From positions 2,193,171-2,257,170 of the forward strand of contig CM030942.1 of assembly GCA_018136815.1 (NCBI GenBank): a stretch of 64,000 nucleotides of DNA. The letters run 5' to 3'. Under the pieces are notes generated by a model that saw only the letters and a program-made list of their open reading frames with translations, ran no database searches and had not been told where the DNA came from. Shown here in pieces: positions 54,431-64,000 of this stretch; positions within the stretch are counted from its first letter, which is position 1; every line of letters starts with the position of its first letter. The DNA is from Isochrysis galbana (taxonomy: Eukaryota > Haptophyta > Isochrysidales > Isochrysidaceae). The position numbers were made by a program, and so were the translations under genes.

Positions 54431-55477
54431 CTAGCGCCTGCTCAATAGCGTGCTAACAATTGCGCCGACAGCAACGCCCAAGGCTGCAAAAGCAAGATTG
54501 GAGCGAGAAAACATTGGCGGAGCGTGGCTGGCAAAAAAATGCTTGATCTGCGGCTTGCGCTGTGGCGCAATAGCTTCCTCAGCGAAGCGCGGCAGCACGA
54601 ATGCGGCTGCATGAGTGGCGGGCGAATAGTACTTCAGCCGCTCCAGCATGCCTGCACTCGGCTGACGTACAGGTTGGCGCAGCACCGTGTCCGGTGATGA
54701 TGAGCACAAGAGAAATCCGATTTGACCGGATGGATACGTCGGGATGGTGGTGTATGCATAGTCAACGGAGGGAAAGACCATCTGGCAAGCCTGAAGACAC
54801 TCTGCAATTAGAGGCAGGTGCAGCCATATGCACTCGCCCTGATTGCACATGATGGCTCCAGGACGCATGGATTGCCGCAAACAAGTGTAGAAGGATGAGG
54901 TGAAGAGTGTCTCAGCCGGGCCAACAGGATCGGACGAATCCACGATGATGACGTCGTATGAACTAGTCTTGTCCTTGACGTATTCAGCTGCATCGGCATG
55001 CACAAGAGTCACGCGCGGGTCGTTGAAGGCTGTGGCGGTGCTCTTGCTCAGGAACTTCTTCGAGACGTCGCACACCAGCGGGTCAATCTCGCACATGGTG
55101 ATATTTTGGACGCAGGAGTGCTTGCACACCTCGCGAAGGACCCCACCATCACCGCCACCCACGATAAGCACCGACGTCGGGTTCGGGTGCGAGAACATAG
55201 GCAGATGCGTGATCATCTCCTGGTATGCAAACTCATCGCGCTCGGTCACCTGGATCACTCCATCGAGGACGAGGACAGTGCCGTAGGTGGAGGATTTAAA
55301 GACGAGGACATCTTGGAAGTCAGAGCGTCCCTCGAAGAGCACCTCCTCTACCTTGATCGACATCGCCTGCCCGGGCCACATCACCTCATTCTCAGTGAAC
55401 CAGCCGTCCTTGATCGGCATCGCGCGCGGGGAGCCTCGTGGCGCGCGCACTGGCCCTCCTCCCCTGCCGGTATACAC
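54431..55477 (-). CDS. Spermidine synthase with hydrophobic C-terminal tail
   Basis: Aminopropyltransferase that moves the propylamine of decarboxylated S-adenosylmethionine to putrescine. 348 residues from the first Met, or 329 from MPIKDGWFTENEVMWPGQAM, which is where family members begin. Motifs: VFKSSTYGTVLVLDGVIQVT, YQEMITHLPMFSHPNP, GGGDGGVLREVCKH (nucleotide loop), CEIDPLV, IVDSSDPVGPAE (catalytic Asp region), and YPSGQIGF. The core ends RFAEEAIAPQRKPQ. Then comes an unusual 40-residue extension finishing SNLAFAALGVAVGAIVSTLL and SRR, a membrane-type helix with a basic end, the pattern of a tail anchor. Single exon. The enzyme call is firm; membrane attachment is inference. Confidence 0.95.
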   Translation of the reverse strand: MYTGRGGGPVRAPRGSPRAMPIKDGWFTENEVMWPGQAMSIKVEEVLFEGRSDFQDVLVFKSSTYGTVLVLDGVIQVTERDEFAYQEMITHLPMFSHPNPTSVLIVGGGDGGVLREVCKHSCVQNITMCEIDPLVCDVSKKFLSKSTATAFNDPRVTLVHADAAEYVKDKTSSYDVIIVDSSDPVGPAETLFTSSFYTCLRQSMRPGAIMCNQGECIWLHLPLIAECLQACQMVFPSVDYAYTTIPTYPSGQIGFLLCSSSPDTVLRQPVRQPSAGMLERLKYYSPATHAAAFVLPRFAEEAIAPQRKPQIKHFFASHAPPMFSRSNLAFAALGVAVGAIVSTLLSRR

Positions 55478-55540
55478 CCTCTCGCTTTTCGCTTCGCCAT
55501 CCAGAGAGTCCAGAGCCCACAGAGGTTTCTACTCTAGTAG

Positions 55541-55765
55541 TAGGGCGGTCAAACAGTTTTTTATTAGGGGTAAAAATGACCATCTTCTCAGAGTTGGAGA
55601 ATTTTGAGGATTTTTTCAGGGAGTAGAAAACTTCCCCATACACCCAAGGAGCACATATCCGGGGCCCATTAGGACCCGGACCCCTCCCCCCCAGGCCTTA
55701 GGCCCCCCCAACAAAACGTAACCAAACACCAAACACTGACAAAAGACGCTAAAGCTTATGGCGGT
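55541..55765 (+). repeat. Family B repeat, copy 2
   Basis: Starts TAGGGCGGTCAAACAGTTTT and ends GACGCTAAAG. It is the inverted counterpart of 10625-10866 and abuts a Family A copy. Confidence 0.85.
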
Positions 55766-57331
55766 CAAATAGTGTTTCAAAGTTTCAAACAGGGGCTTTT
55801 TAACCATTAGTAAGGGCCGAGCTGCATTTTTTGACCGTGGCGCGATACCCAATAAAAAACCTCCGGGGGGGCTACCTGACGCGACGAAAATCTTCGCCAA
55901 GAAATGGTGCGATCTCCGCTCCCCCTCTCTCCCCCTCCGTCCCTCCGTCACGCCGTCACGCGCCCTCACGCTCTACCTGTAAAGAATTGGCGGTCGCGCC
56001 CGCGGGGAGATCGGTTCCTTTATATCTAAGCTACATTCGGCATTTTTGATTCCCGCCCGATGCAGCGCCGTGTCGGGCTGCCGACACTCCGACCACCCGC
56101 TGCTGCTTCCTGGGACGGATTTCGAATGCAACTGATCCGCGCACTCGAGGGCTCACTCACCTCGGGCGTGGACTGGCAGGACGCTCTCAATGGCCTCCTC
56201 CTCGCCGCTCGCGATCCAAAGAAGGGCCATCCTCGCATCATGGCCTATGTTCTCGATGCGGTTAGGGACTCGGTTCTCTGCGCTAACCCGTGCTTGCATG
56301 CCGACGTGCTGATCGCAAAGTGCGACCAATCATTCGCCGCCGGGGCAAAAGGTTTCGCCAAAGAGACTGCGTCCGCGGAATGGGACCGTTGCACCACGCG
56401 CTCGGAGGGCGAGGACTTAGTGACTCTGGCCACTCGCGTGACCGACGCCTTCGTTCGCAAAATGAATGACCCGACGGTGACGGCAGCTAACGTCTTCAAG
56501 TTCCCTGCCTTCACGCACGAAATCAACGAGAGATTCGACGCCTGCGTCAAAGCCGACGAAAGCGACCGCGCACGGGGAGCGGAGAACTCGTTCGAGTTCC
56601 TCAAAGCGTGGAAGCGAGGCATAGAGGCGGTTGCCGCCGGAGACGCGCCGCATCACTCGCTGTCTTGCATCTCGATCGCGCGCATGGTGCTGGCTCCAGC
56701 GGAGCAGGCACGTGCTGAGGCTTCGCGGAGCAGCAAGCAGGCGGACGGTCCGCTCACAATCGCCCACATCGACGACGTCGTCCGGATGGTTAAGGACCGC
56801 CTGGGTTCCTCGAAGCCAGCTCCGGACAAAAGCGACAAACCCTCGGCCGCTACCTCAGGAAGCGGCCGCGGCTCCGATACTCGAAATAATCGCAATGGAG
56901 ATCGGTCCCACCAGGGACGCACCGACCACACCAGGGAGCCGCCTCCCAAGTTGGAGGGTGGACTCCCACCTCTCGACACACCGCCATCGCAAAAGAGCCG
57001 CCGCTGCGCGCCGCCTTCGGACAACCTCGGCCATCCCGAGGGCGCCAAATGGGATTTGGAATCTTGGCGTAATGCTAAGGTAGATTTCGACCCGATGTCA
57101 CGCTACTGTCTCTCTGCTCGATACACCCTCTACGTTCTTCTGACGGTCGCGACTGTCACGCCCCTCCGATATCTCTCAACGCCGTCGTTTACGTTTGATC
57201 GCGGTACGGGAACGTACGGGAATTCTTTTCCAGTTCCCCCCCGCAGTCGCCGAATTTTCCCCCCGCGGCCGCCGAATAGTTCCCCCCGCGGGAAGAGTGA
57301 AAAGTTGTGTCCAATTATAGCTAGTAGCTAG
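55760..57331 (+). mobile_element. Family A retroelement-like unit with gag-like ORF, fossil
   Basis: The leader (55760-56059) matches 1803-2100. An open frame of 423 codons (56060-57331) follows directly. Its first 250 residues are compact and helical (QLIRALEGSLTSGVDWQDAL, HADVLIAKCDQSFAAGAKGF, WDRCTTRSEGEDLVTLATRV, FKFPAFTHEINERFDACVKA). It then has a Ser/Gly/Arg-rich linker (SGSGRGSDTRNNRNGDRSHQ). The W..c...GEDLvtLa.Rv...F pattern recalls retroelement gag proteins. No zinc knuckle, protease or polymerase is visible nearby. The frame itself looks whole, though the unit lacks the other parts and is presumably dead. Family (LTR or other retroelement) not settled. Confidence 0.55.
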
Positions 57332-57390
57332 TGGGGTTGGCGGGTTGGCTAGGACGTAACATTCATAAAAAAATCTTAGAAAGCTAGCCG

Positions 57391-57665
57391 CTACTTGCAC
57401 GGCGTGAGGCAGATTGCTGGTGCTACTCCTACCTTGCCTGTTCCCTGCTTGGGTGATTGGGTGGGTGCCTGGATGGAGGTGGTGAGGTTGCCATTTCGAA
57501 ATGCCATTTCGACGTCGGTGTCAGGCGGTGCTGACGGTTGTGCGCGCTTGGGTTCCGGCGGCTTGGGGCGGCCCCGTTGGGGCGTCGTGGCGGGGGGGGG
57601 CTGGGAAGTGGGAGCGGTCGGCGCGCGCTCCATCGCTCAAACTATAACAATAGTTTATAGTTTTT
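57391..57665 (-). mobile_element. Family C repeat, copy 3 (inverted fragment)
   Basis: The minus strand carries AAACTATTGTTATAGTTTGA then GCGATGGAGCGCGC and an 80-codon frame MERAPTAPTSQPPPATTPQR.., close to the copy at 20772. Only the first part of the unit is present. Fossil. Confidence 0.8.
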
Positions 57666-58354
57666 TTGTAGGACGTAACATTAATTATTTTATGTCTGTT
57701 GTTCTGCTCAGCATCAGCATCGTTGTCCGTCGTTGTTCGCTGCGTCGCTGCACTCTAGCAGCCTAGGCTCCCTCCCTGAGGGAAAAGTTCTTTGTAGGTC
57801 TAACGTCTAACGTCTAACAATACTCCTACTATCCAACCACCAACCAGCACACTAGGGCACTAGCTAGACTAGAGACTAGAGCCGCTAGGAGCTAGGAGCG
57901 CCTCGCCGCCCCATCGCCCTTCGTTCGCCGTTCGTCCTTCGTCCCAAGTCCAAACACCCAAATGGAGTTGCCTGACCCAATCCAGAATTTCATTCACCCG
58001 ACTCCCGGGGTTCCGCTAGCTCTCCGAGCAGATCACTCGGACTGCGTGATGCTGGTTGACCGCCTACCACCTACCACCTACCACTACCAACCCGCGAGGC
58101 TCTCGATTCGCCCCCTCTCGTAATGCCCACGGTGGTCACGCCCACGGAAGATCATCGCATCGCGGTGACGGTCGTCCGCACCGGAGTCGATGCGCTGACC
58201 CAGGAGGGCCAAAGCGCCGCGCTAGCCGCCGGTGCCGCTCGCGACGGAGTGGCTCAGAGCTCAGAGCTCAGAGCCCTCCGGCTACGCTCGACTCGACAAC
58301 CGGTCGGTAATACTCTACCGGTTGTGTGGGTCGCGTCGTGGCGCGACGCTCATC
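57666..58354. other. Upstream region of Era, nothing else seen
   Basis: TAGGACGTAACATT occurs at 57349 and again at 57670, a likely edge of the Family C fragment. ACCACCTACC microrepeats lie at 58060-58090. No gene other than the Era start region. Confidence 0.5.
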
Positions 58355-59550
58355 ATGCCGGCTGTCCTCGCGCCGCTGCTGCTCGCCGGCCTGCTCGCCG
58401 GCCCTGTTCGCGATGCAGTCGTGGCGTGCGGCGTGCGGCGACGCGCGGCTTCGCTGCTCGCGAGCGCACCGCCCTCTCCCCACCGCGCCGGCTTCGTCTC
58501 GATCATCGGCATGCCCAACGTGGGCAAGTCGACACTCATGAACACGCTTGTCGGTGAGCGACTCTCCATCATGACGGCAAAGGCGGGGACGACGCGCCAT
58601 CGGATCCTTGGCATTCTCAACGGTGATGACTACCAGCTCATCTACTCGGACACGCCCGGCATCTACTCCACGCCCCAGTACAAGCTGCAGGAGGGCATGA
58701 TGGCTGCAGTGAAGGGATCGCTCAACGATGCCGACCTGGTGCTCCTTGTGGTCGATGTTTTTCAGGTACGGTTGTGAGGGACGCCCAAAAACCCTAGTAA
58801 AGGCAGACACAATCAGCACAACTAGCTCGCTCGGAGGCAAGTCCGTATTTCCGGTTCTCGACTCACCCTCACAACACTTCTCACCAGAGCTTGCATCACC
58901 GGATCCTGCCTTCATCGCAGGACTCGTGGGATGATGAGGCAATCCTTCGTCAAGTTGAGTCGCAAGCATGCCCGCTGATCGTTCTCATCAATAAGATCGA
59001 TCTCGTGCGTGAGGACTCGCCACTTCCACCAGCTACTCTCTCCCGTCTGGGCACGGAAGAGCAGCTGCTTGATCGTTGGTGCAAGCGCTTCCCGGAGGCG
59101 TCAGTCCTGCCGATATCTGCTCAATCAGGCGAGGGCACGGACGGATTGCTCGCACGCATCAGAGCTTGCCTGCCCGTTCACGAACCATTCTTTCCAAAGG
59201 ATCAGCTCACAGACAGACCGGAGCGCTTTTTCGCTGCCGAGATGGTGCGTGAGGCCATCTTTGATGGCTATCGGCAAGAAGTTCCCTACTCTTGTGAGGT
59301 TGCGATCGAAAGCTTCAAGGAATTCGACGAGATTTTGAGAATCAAAGCCATAATCTACGTGTCCCACGAGACGCAAAAGGGTATTGTCATTGGCCATAAG
59401 GGCAATGCTCTCAAAGCAGTGGGCACCCGTGCGCGGAAGAAGTTAGAAGATTTCTTTGTCAAACAGGTTTACTTGCAAACTGAAGTTAAGGTCAAGAAAG
59501 ATTGGCGACAAGATGTGTCTGCTCTCCGAGACTTTGGGTACATGCAATGA
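58355..59550 (+). CDS. era: Era-type GTPase with KH domain, probably organellar
   Basis: Two exons, 58355-58765 and 58921-59550, GT-AG, in phase. Bacterial-type Era, which binds 16S rRNA and helps small-subunit assembly. G1 is [14 protein letters not shown], switch [12 protein letters not shown]3 DTPG, G4 NKIDL and G5 SAQ. The KH domain has [20 protein letters not shown] with the GxxG loop as HKGN. The C-terminus [15 protein letters not shown] is typical. The N-terminal 50 residues ([34 protein letters not shown]) are hydrophobic then Arg/Ala-rich, suiting plastid or mitochondrial targeting. Start chosen at the Met that opens this leader; the frame stays open farther upstream. Confidence 0.93.
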
Positions 59551-61009
59551 TCATCCATGTCCAACGTTACTAAGAGAGTGCTGAAGAGAGTATTGAATTA
59601 TTAGAGCGATGTATGTAATCGTTTGCATTCGCTTGGCAAGCGCTTGATGATTGGTGAAAAAACTCTTGAAGATGCCTACATCCTACATGCTACGATCTCT
59701 CCCTACTTCTACTTCCGAGCACCCAGAGTGACAAATCAAGCGGGTGCTTGATCGTGGGGCAAGTCTCAATGGGGCATAGAGCACAGTGATGTGAAGGAGA
59801 GAGCGCGCGCGCGCGCTACATGGCGACACAAGCCACCATAACACACCACCCACATGCAAAATCGCACGGTCAACAAAGGGACACTCCGAAAACAGAAAAC
59901 TCACGTAAACGGCCGCCACAAAGAAGGAAACGAGCCAGTCCGGAGAATAATGCAGCGAACCAAAATGAAAGCCGCAACGAAGAGTCCCGAAGTAAATGGC
60001 GACCATCCCTCAAGTAACGTACAATGCCCATCCTAAAGTTAAAGTTAAAAAGGGCGAGGGCAAAGGCGGCGAATGGGCGAATGTAGGACCCTGCGACGGT
60101 GACTAGTGGCTAGCCTGCAAGGAGGGAACATAGAAACGCAAACAACTTCTAAAACAAAAAGGTCGATTGCGGATGCGACAGGGGGCCGCTGTATAGCTGT
60201 ATCTCAATTTTAAATTATAATAAAGAACGCGACCTCATTAATAGACGGAACGCGACTTTGCGTGAGTTTGCAACCATCACAATCACAATCACATGTATCT
60301 TGAATATAATTACACTATGTACTATGTTGATTATGATTATAATTAAGGAGATTATGAAAAAATCAAACCCGCTTATGCTTTATTTATATTGATTTGAATT
60401 AATAAACCCATACTGTGTCCATATTTTACGGGGATGAGATGTAAAATAAAAATAAAAACATTTGCACGGTCCTCTTTCGACGGAACGCGACCTCTGGTCA
60501 ACGGTCAGCACGTCACCACTCACCACGAGGGTGGACGGGTGGTACCACGCGCAGATGGCGTCCAGAGCCCGTTTGCCGTTTGCGCGTGTCTCGCGTGGTA
60601 TGATGCCCCTGCGCTTGTCCGACGGCTGGGACGCCCCGCGCGACGCTCTGATGCCCCCTCCTCCTCGCGAGGGACGCTCGGCGCTGCGTCGCTCGACTGC
60701 GCGACGCGTCGGGTTGGGCTGAGAGCTGAGACATCGAGCGAGGTAGGCGATCTTGAGCCGGTGGTGGGCGAGGAGGTATCACCCCTCATCAACGAGCCCA
60801 ACTCCGTCTCCATTCCTTGCTCTGGTCCTCAGGCAGGCCCGCGAAGTACCTGATGCCAGGAATTGGGCACGCGCCAGGAATTAGGAATTGGCGGGGCGCG
60901 CGGAGTACGAGCAAATCTTTCGTGAGATCTTACTAAACAAATAAAGTAAGCTAGCTTACTACTGGAACATTCTGACCATCTGTCTAATTTTGGGGAGGGA
61001 AGGAATGAT
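59551..61009. other. Intergenic with Family D copy 3
   Basis: Family D copy 3 at 59734-59905; an AT-rich patch at 60195-60450; GACGGAACGCGAC at 60243 and 60478. Frames at 60434-60853 on both strands have no recognisable content. Confidence 0.55.
59734..59905 (+). repeat. Family D repeat, copy 3
   Basis: AATCAAGCGGGTGCTTGATC hairpin and GTGGGGCAAGTCTCAATGGG core, with GCGCGCTACATGGCGACA. More diverged than the other two. Its tail also matches the tail of copy 2 (ACTCCGAAAAC). Confidence 0.75.
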
Positions 61010-61294
61010 AGAAGAACAGAGATAAGACGAAGATAGTCTAGAGAAAAGACAAAGAAAAGAGAGAAATGTGGAATAGGAGAGAGGGGCAGACATAGTAGGG
61101 AGAAAGAGAGGAGAGACAGAGAGAGAGGAGAGGAGACGGAGTACGGGGGGGGGGAGAATGAGCGAGGAGAGAGAGGAGATGAGAGTGAGAGAGAGATGAG
61201 AGACTGGGAGGGGGAGAGGCGGAGAGGCGGAGAGGGGGAGAGGGAGAGTGAAAGAGAGAGACGAGAGAGAGAGGGTGGGGGGGGGGAGGGGGGG

Positions 61295-61348
<54 letters not shown>

Positions 61349-61355
61349 GGAGTGC
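61010..61355 (+). repeat. Long GA tract before EMC4
   Basis: Nearly pure purine for some 300 bases, ending in a run of (GA)n about 31 bases before the start codon at 61387. Contains G9 and G7 runs. Confidence 0.95.
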
Positions 61356-61386
61356 CGTCGCGGCGCCCCCACTCGCAGACGCCGCG

Positions 61387-62315
61387 ATGCCTCGCAAGTG
61401 GGCGGTCGACCTGACCGACGGCGCGGGCAAGGAGCTTGTCAGCCCGCCCGGGTACTCAGAGCAGTACAAGGAAGATCAGGTTCGCCCCCCTCACCGCCTC
61501 GCTCCAGCGGTAGCAAGAGCTCTCCTCTGAAGGCTGGCGCTGCGGACCGCAGGATACAAAGCTGACGGAGAAGAAGAGCTTCGATCTGGCGGCGCTCAAG
61601 CTTAAGGTACGGTGCAGATGTCTACGTTCACGATCCATCTGCTTCCCTCACCTGCGACAAATACTTACCCATCGTCTTTCCGCTGCCCTGCTCGCAGAAA
61701 GCGAAGGAGACGGCGCTGCAGCCTGGCAAGTCTTTTCTCATGACAGCTTTCATGCTTTGGATGTCAGGGAGCGGCGTCCATCCGTTTTCAATCATGATCA
61801 CATTCTATGCGGGTACGGGCTTGCATCCTCCGCCTTTGATTCTGCGCCTTGCCTCCGCGCCGTCCCTCTATGCTAAATCATTCGCAATGGTTGTGCCTGC
61901 AGTGTACAACCCAATCAAGTCGGCTCTAATGGTTAACAAGACCTTCGAGCCATTCAGTGATCCGAAAGCAGATGCAGTCATTAGAGCAGGGCTTTTCACT
62001 GCCAAGGTAGGAATCAACACTTCGAACCACGTCCGCCAGGACGCAGATACATGCTGGCGTCCATGCACTCCTTTTCATATGCTCTTTTTCTCATCCCACA
62101 TATCATCAAGGCTGCATCTCCAACTCTTCCTTATCCGAATGCGCACATTGTAGCTAACCTTCGTGGCGCTGAATATGGTGGCGATGTGCGGTGCCCTCTA
62201 CAAGATGAACACGATGGGGCTGCTTCCGAATACACCATCTGATTGGGCATCTTTCCTCAAGGTGCCTCCACCGGTGCAAATCTCAACTGGAAGCGTCGTG
62301 GCTGCGCCATTGTGA
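61387..62315 (+). CDS. EMC4: ER membrane protein complex subunit 4
   Basis: Subunit of the EMC insertase, which places membrane proteins in the ER. Five exons: 61387-61479, 61553-61606, 61698-61812, 61903-62006 and 62154-62315, all GT-AG and phase-consistent. The protein shows RKWAVDLTDG, SPPGYSEQYKEDQ, DTKLTEKKSFDLAALKLK, then GKSFLMTAFMLWMSGSGVHP and FSIMITFYAVYNPIKSALMV. These match the family pattern d..l..KkawDlAl.P.K.ipmn.FMmyMSG..i.iFpIM. The last exon has LTFVALNMVAMCGALYKMNT, MGLLPNTPSDWASFL and VPPPVQISTGSVV, the near-invariant C-terminal YK...MGLLP.h.sDWl.f segment. About 175 residues, normal length. Confidence 0.95.
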
Positions 62316-63109
62316 ATCTGTATTGCTGAACGCCGGAAGTGAGCGCCTCACCCAGATGACGAGTAACATCTGTAGCAATGTGGCTCGAGCCATTTGCCCA
62401 TGCGTTCTGCGAGCAATAGCGAATGTGAATGGATTCATACGAATTGACTGCGTATCACCGACCAATGCACTTACTCCTCCAAGACGGCCGCTTTTAAGGA
62501 GGTTTCGTCGCCAACTCTTTTCTCGCGAGCGCTTCGTGCACGAGGAGACACGGCCACAGAAGATGCACGAGCCCAAGGTGGTTCTCGGGATTCTCGAAAT
62601 TCTCGCTATCCTGCAGAGGATGTTTCAGGCGATATGAATTCGTCTAGCAAGAGTTCATACACTAATTGCTACTGATTGGCTGGAGATGGCTGAAGACTTG
62701 GCCCTACAAGCATCGCAAAACCCATGCAAGCGTGCAACGTTACCTATGTTTTTGTACATGTGTGCTTGAGTCGTGTATGTCAGGTGTGAGGGCTTGTGCT
62801 TATGGGGCTTGTGGGGCTCGATTGCGTTGCATTGCGTACTCGTGTGAGGTTGAGGATTGTGTTGTTTTGTTCGCGATTCCCTATGCTCGAGTCGTAATGG
62901 TGGTAGATAAGCGCACCCATGCCGCCTCGCCCTGGCTGGCGATGCGGAGAGGGTCGCTTGAGGTGTGGGCTCCTTGGCTAGCGCCTGAGGCCGCCGGTTG
63001 CGGTTGGGTGGGGCGCGCCTGTGCGGATGTGTGCGGGGGTCGGGTGGCCCAGCAAAAAGTCGCGCTGGCGCGGCTCCGGATGGCGGATGGCCGGCGACGA
63101 GGGGTCTTA
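62316..63109. other. Intergenic, no supported gene
   Basis: Frames at 62323-62637 (plus) and 62283-62576 (minus) overlap each other and have no domain. Nothing else seen. Confidence 0.45.
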
Positions 63110-63240
63110 ATCGATAGGCGCTGCGCTCAAAATATTGTTATAGTGTACGCGCCGACGGCTCCCCTCTCCCAGCACCCCGTAGCCACGACTCCCCGACGGG
63201 GCCGCCCCAATGTTCTATTCTTGCCCATGTGGAGGCTGTA
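63110..63240 (+). repeat. Family C repeat, copy 4 (short fragment)
   Basis: AATATTGTTATAGTGTACGC then a reading TAPLSQHPVATTPRRGRP, matching the beginning of the Family C first frame. The rest is gone. Confidence 0.75.
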
Positions 63241-63644
63241 GGCTTGAAGTAATTCGTAATTCATGTACTACTAAGATTCCTTCGATGATTGACTCCATGT
63301 CATGTAAGATTCTGCCCTCGCTCATACTACCTGTACTACACGCCACCTGAAATCTGGGTGCCTTCCGCCCGGCGGCTCTGAGAGTCTGTGGCTCAGAGAT
63401 AGAGGAGCGGGAACTCACTACGATGGGAGCCCATCGCCATCGCGTGCGCGAGGGAGTGCGGAGTGCGCCGCGCTCCCACTGACTGAGGGTTTGGATTGTT
63501 GTTGTGTTGTATTGCGGAGCTCATGCCTCATGCCAGGAAGCAGAGTTTGAGGGTGACCAACAGGCCCCCCGGAGGGGAGTTGGAGCCTGAAGACTGAAAA
63601 AAAAAACCCTTTTAATAGTCTCGCCCCGCGCGTGGCCTTGGGAT

Positions 63645-63770
63645 CAGCTACAGTAGCCACGCCCATTTCCCTTCCTCTCCCACACTTCCCGCCTTGCGGC
63701 ATCTCCCCTTGTGCTCTACGTAGGGGCCCAGGTCGTGGGGGGGGCTGAGTTGGGCGGGGTGCACCGGCCC
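63645..63770 (-). repeat. Family H repeat, copy 2
   Basis: Reverse complement of the 39978-40105 unit (GCCCCTACGTAGAGCACAAG, TGCCGCAAGGCGGGAA, GGGCGTGGCTAC). It lies in otherwise featureless sequence (63241-63928). Confidence 0.7.
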
Positions 63771-63928
63771 CCAGTGGAGTGTTCTCGCCCTCCTCCTGTG
63801 CCTCTGAGTGGCCCGTTTCTTCCATGTGCTGGCGTGCATGTCACGCCGTTAATATTTTGTCGCTCGTTTCCGGCGTTCTTCGCCGAGGGGTTCTTCGAGG
63901 AGGGGGGGGGGGGAGGTATTTCCCAGCT

Positions 63929-64000
63929 TCAGGCGATCTTGTCAACGAGGTCAAGTGCTTTCGCCACTAGACCGAGGTTATCGCCCATCTTCAGTCTGCC
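63929..64000 (-). CDS. C-terminal end of a gene running off the window
   Basis: The minus strand reads in one frame GRLKMGDNLGLVAKALDLVD then KIA and stop (TGA at 63931-63929). Composition and spacing look like a real protein end. Too short to identify. Confidence 0.45.
   Translation of the reverse strand, partial: GRLKMGDNLGLVAKALDLVDKIA

Noticed and set aside
63940-64000. tRNA-like words on the minus strand (GGTCTAGTGGC)
   Set aside because: No cloverleaf can be closed, and the same bases read as a protein C-terminus in a clean frame.

Overview
The window looks like nuclear DNA of a photosynthetic, flagellate protist. A GC-rich alga of the haptophyte type is the best guess, but this is inference. 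Host genes are GC-rich and many have short GT-AG introns. They include IspE of the plastid MEP pathway (implying a plastid), a C2CD3-like centriole protein (implying a flagellum), Rab5, TBC, OTU, EMC4, Era and spermidine synthase. Two 100-base N runs (8701-8800, 33801-33900) show it is a scaffold.

Layout. 1-853: last exons of a Rab5 GTPase. 1803-3951: transposon debris with a dead Fanzor (eukaryotic TnpB-like) gene split by a TA-flanked MITE. 4594-5851: a small orphan ORF and a membrane-anchored cysteine-knot protein. 7011-12644: an MFS transporter, IspE and an NQO-type flavoprotein, all on the minus strand. 13904-20280: an NT-C2 plus giant coiled-coil protein. 20720-22750: a retroelement-like repeat. 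23872-25173: a UBA-UIM-OTU deubiquitinase. 27107-33800: the C2CD3-like gene, then across a gap a GATA-type zinc-finger gene (33901-35187).

36360-48000 is a mosaic. It holds a hairpin, a BspA/discoidin-like ORF, a leucine-rich ORF, a long inverted duplication, a membrane protein with a crystallin-like domain, and three AT-rich virus-like fragments introduced by copies of one leader. One fragment resembles an aspartyl/asparaginyl beta-hydroxylase. Two host genes sit among them: a small coiled-coil protein and a membrane protein of unknown role.

50169-64000 returns to host genes (TBC Rab-GAP, spermidine synthase with an unusual hydrophobic tail, Era, EMC4) separated by relics of the same repeats seen on the left. 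At least eight repeat families recur in the window. Very long purine or pyrimidine tracts lie just upstream of three start codons. The parts most worth a second look are the split Fanzor, the repeated leader in front of virus-like genes, and the 36.4-39.4 kb gene cluster.
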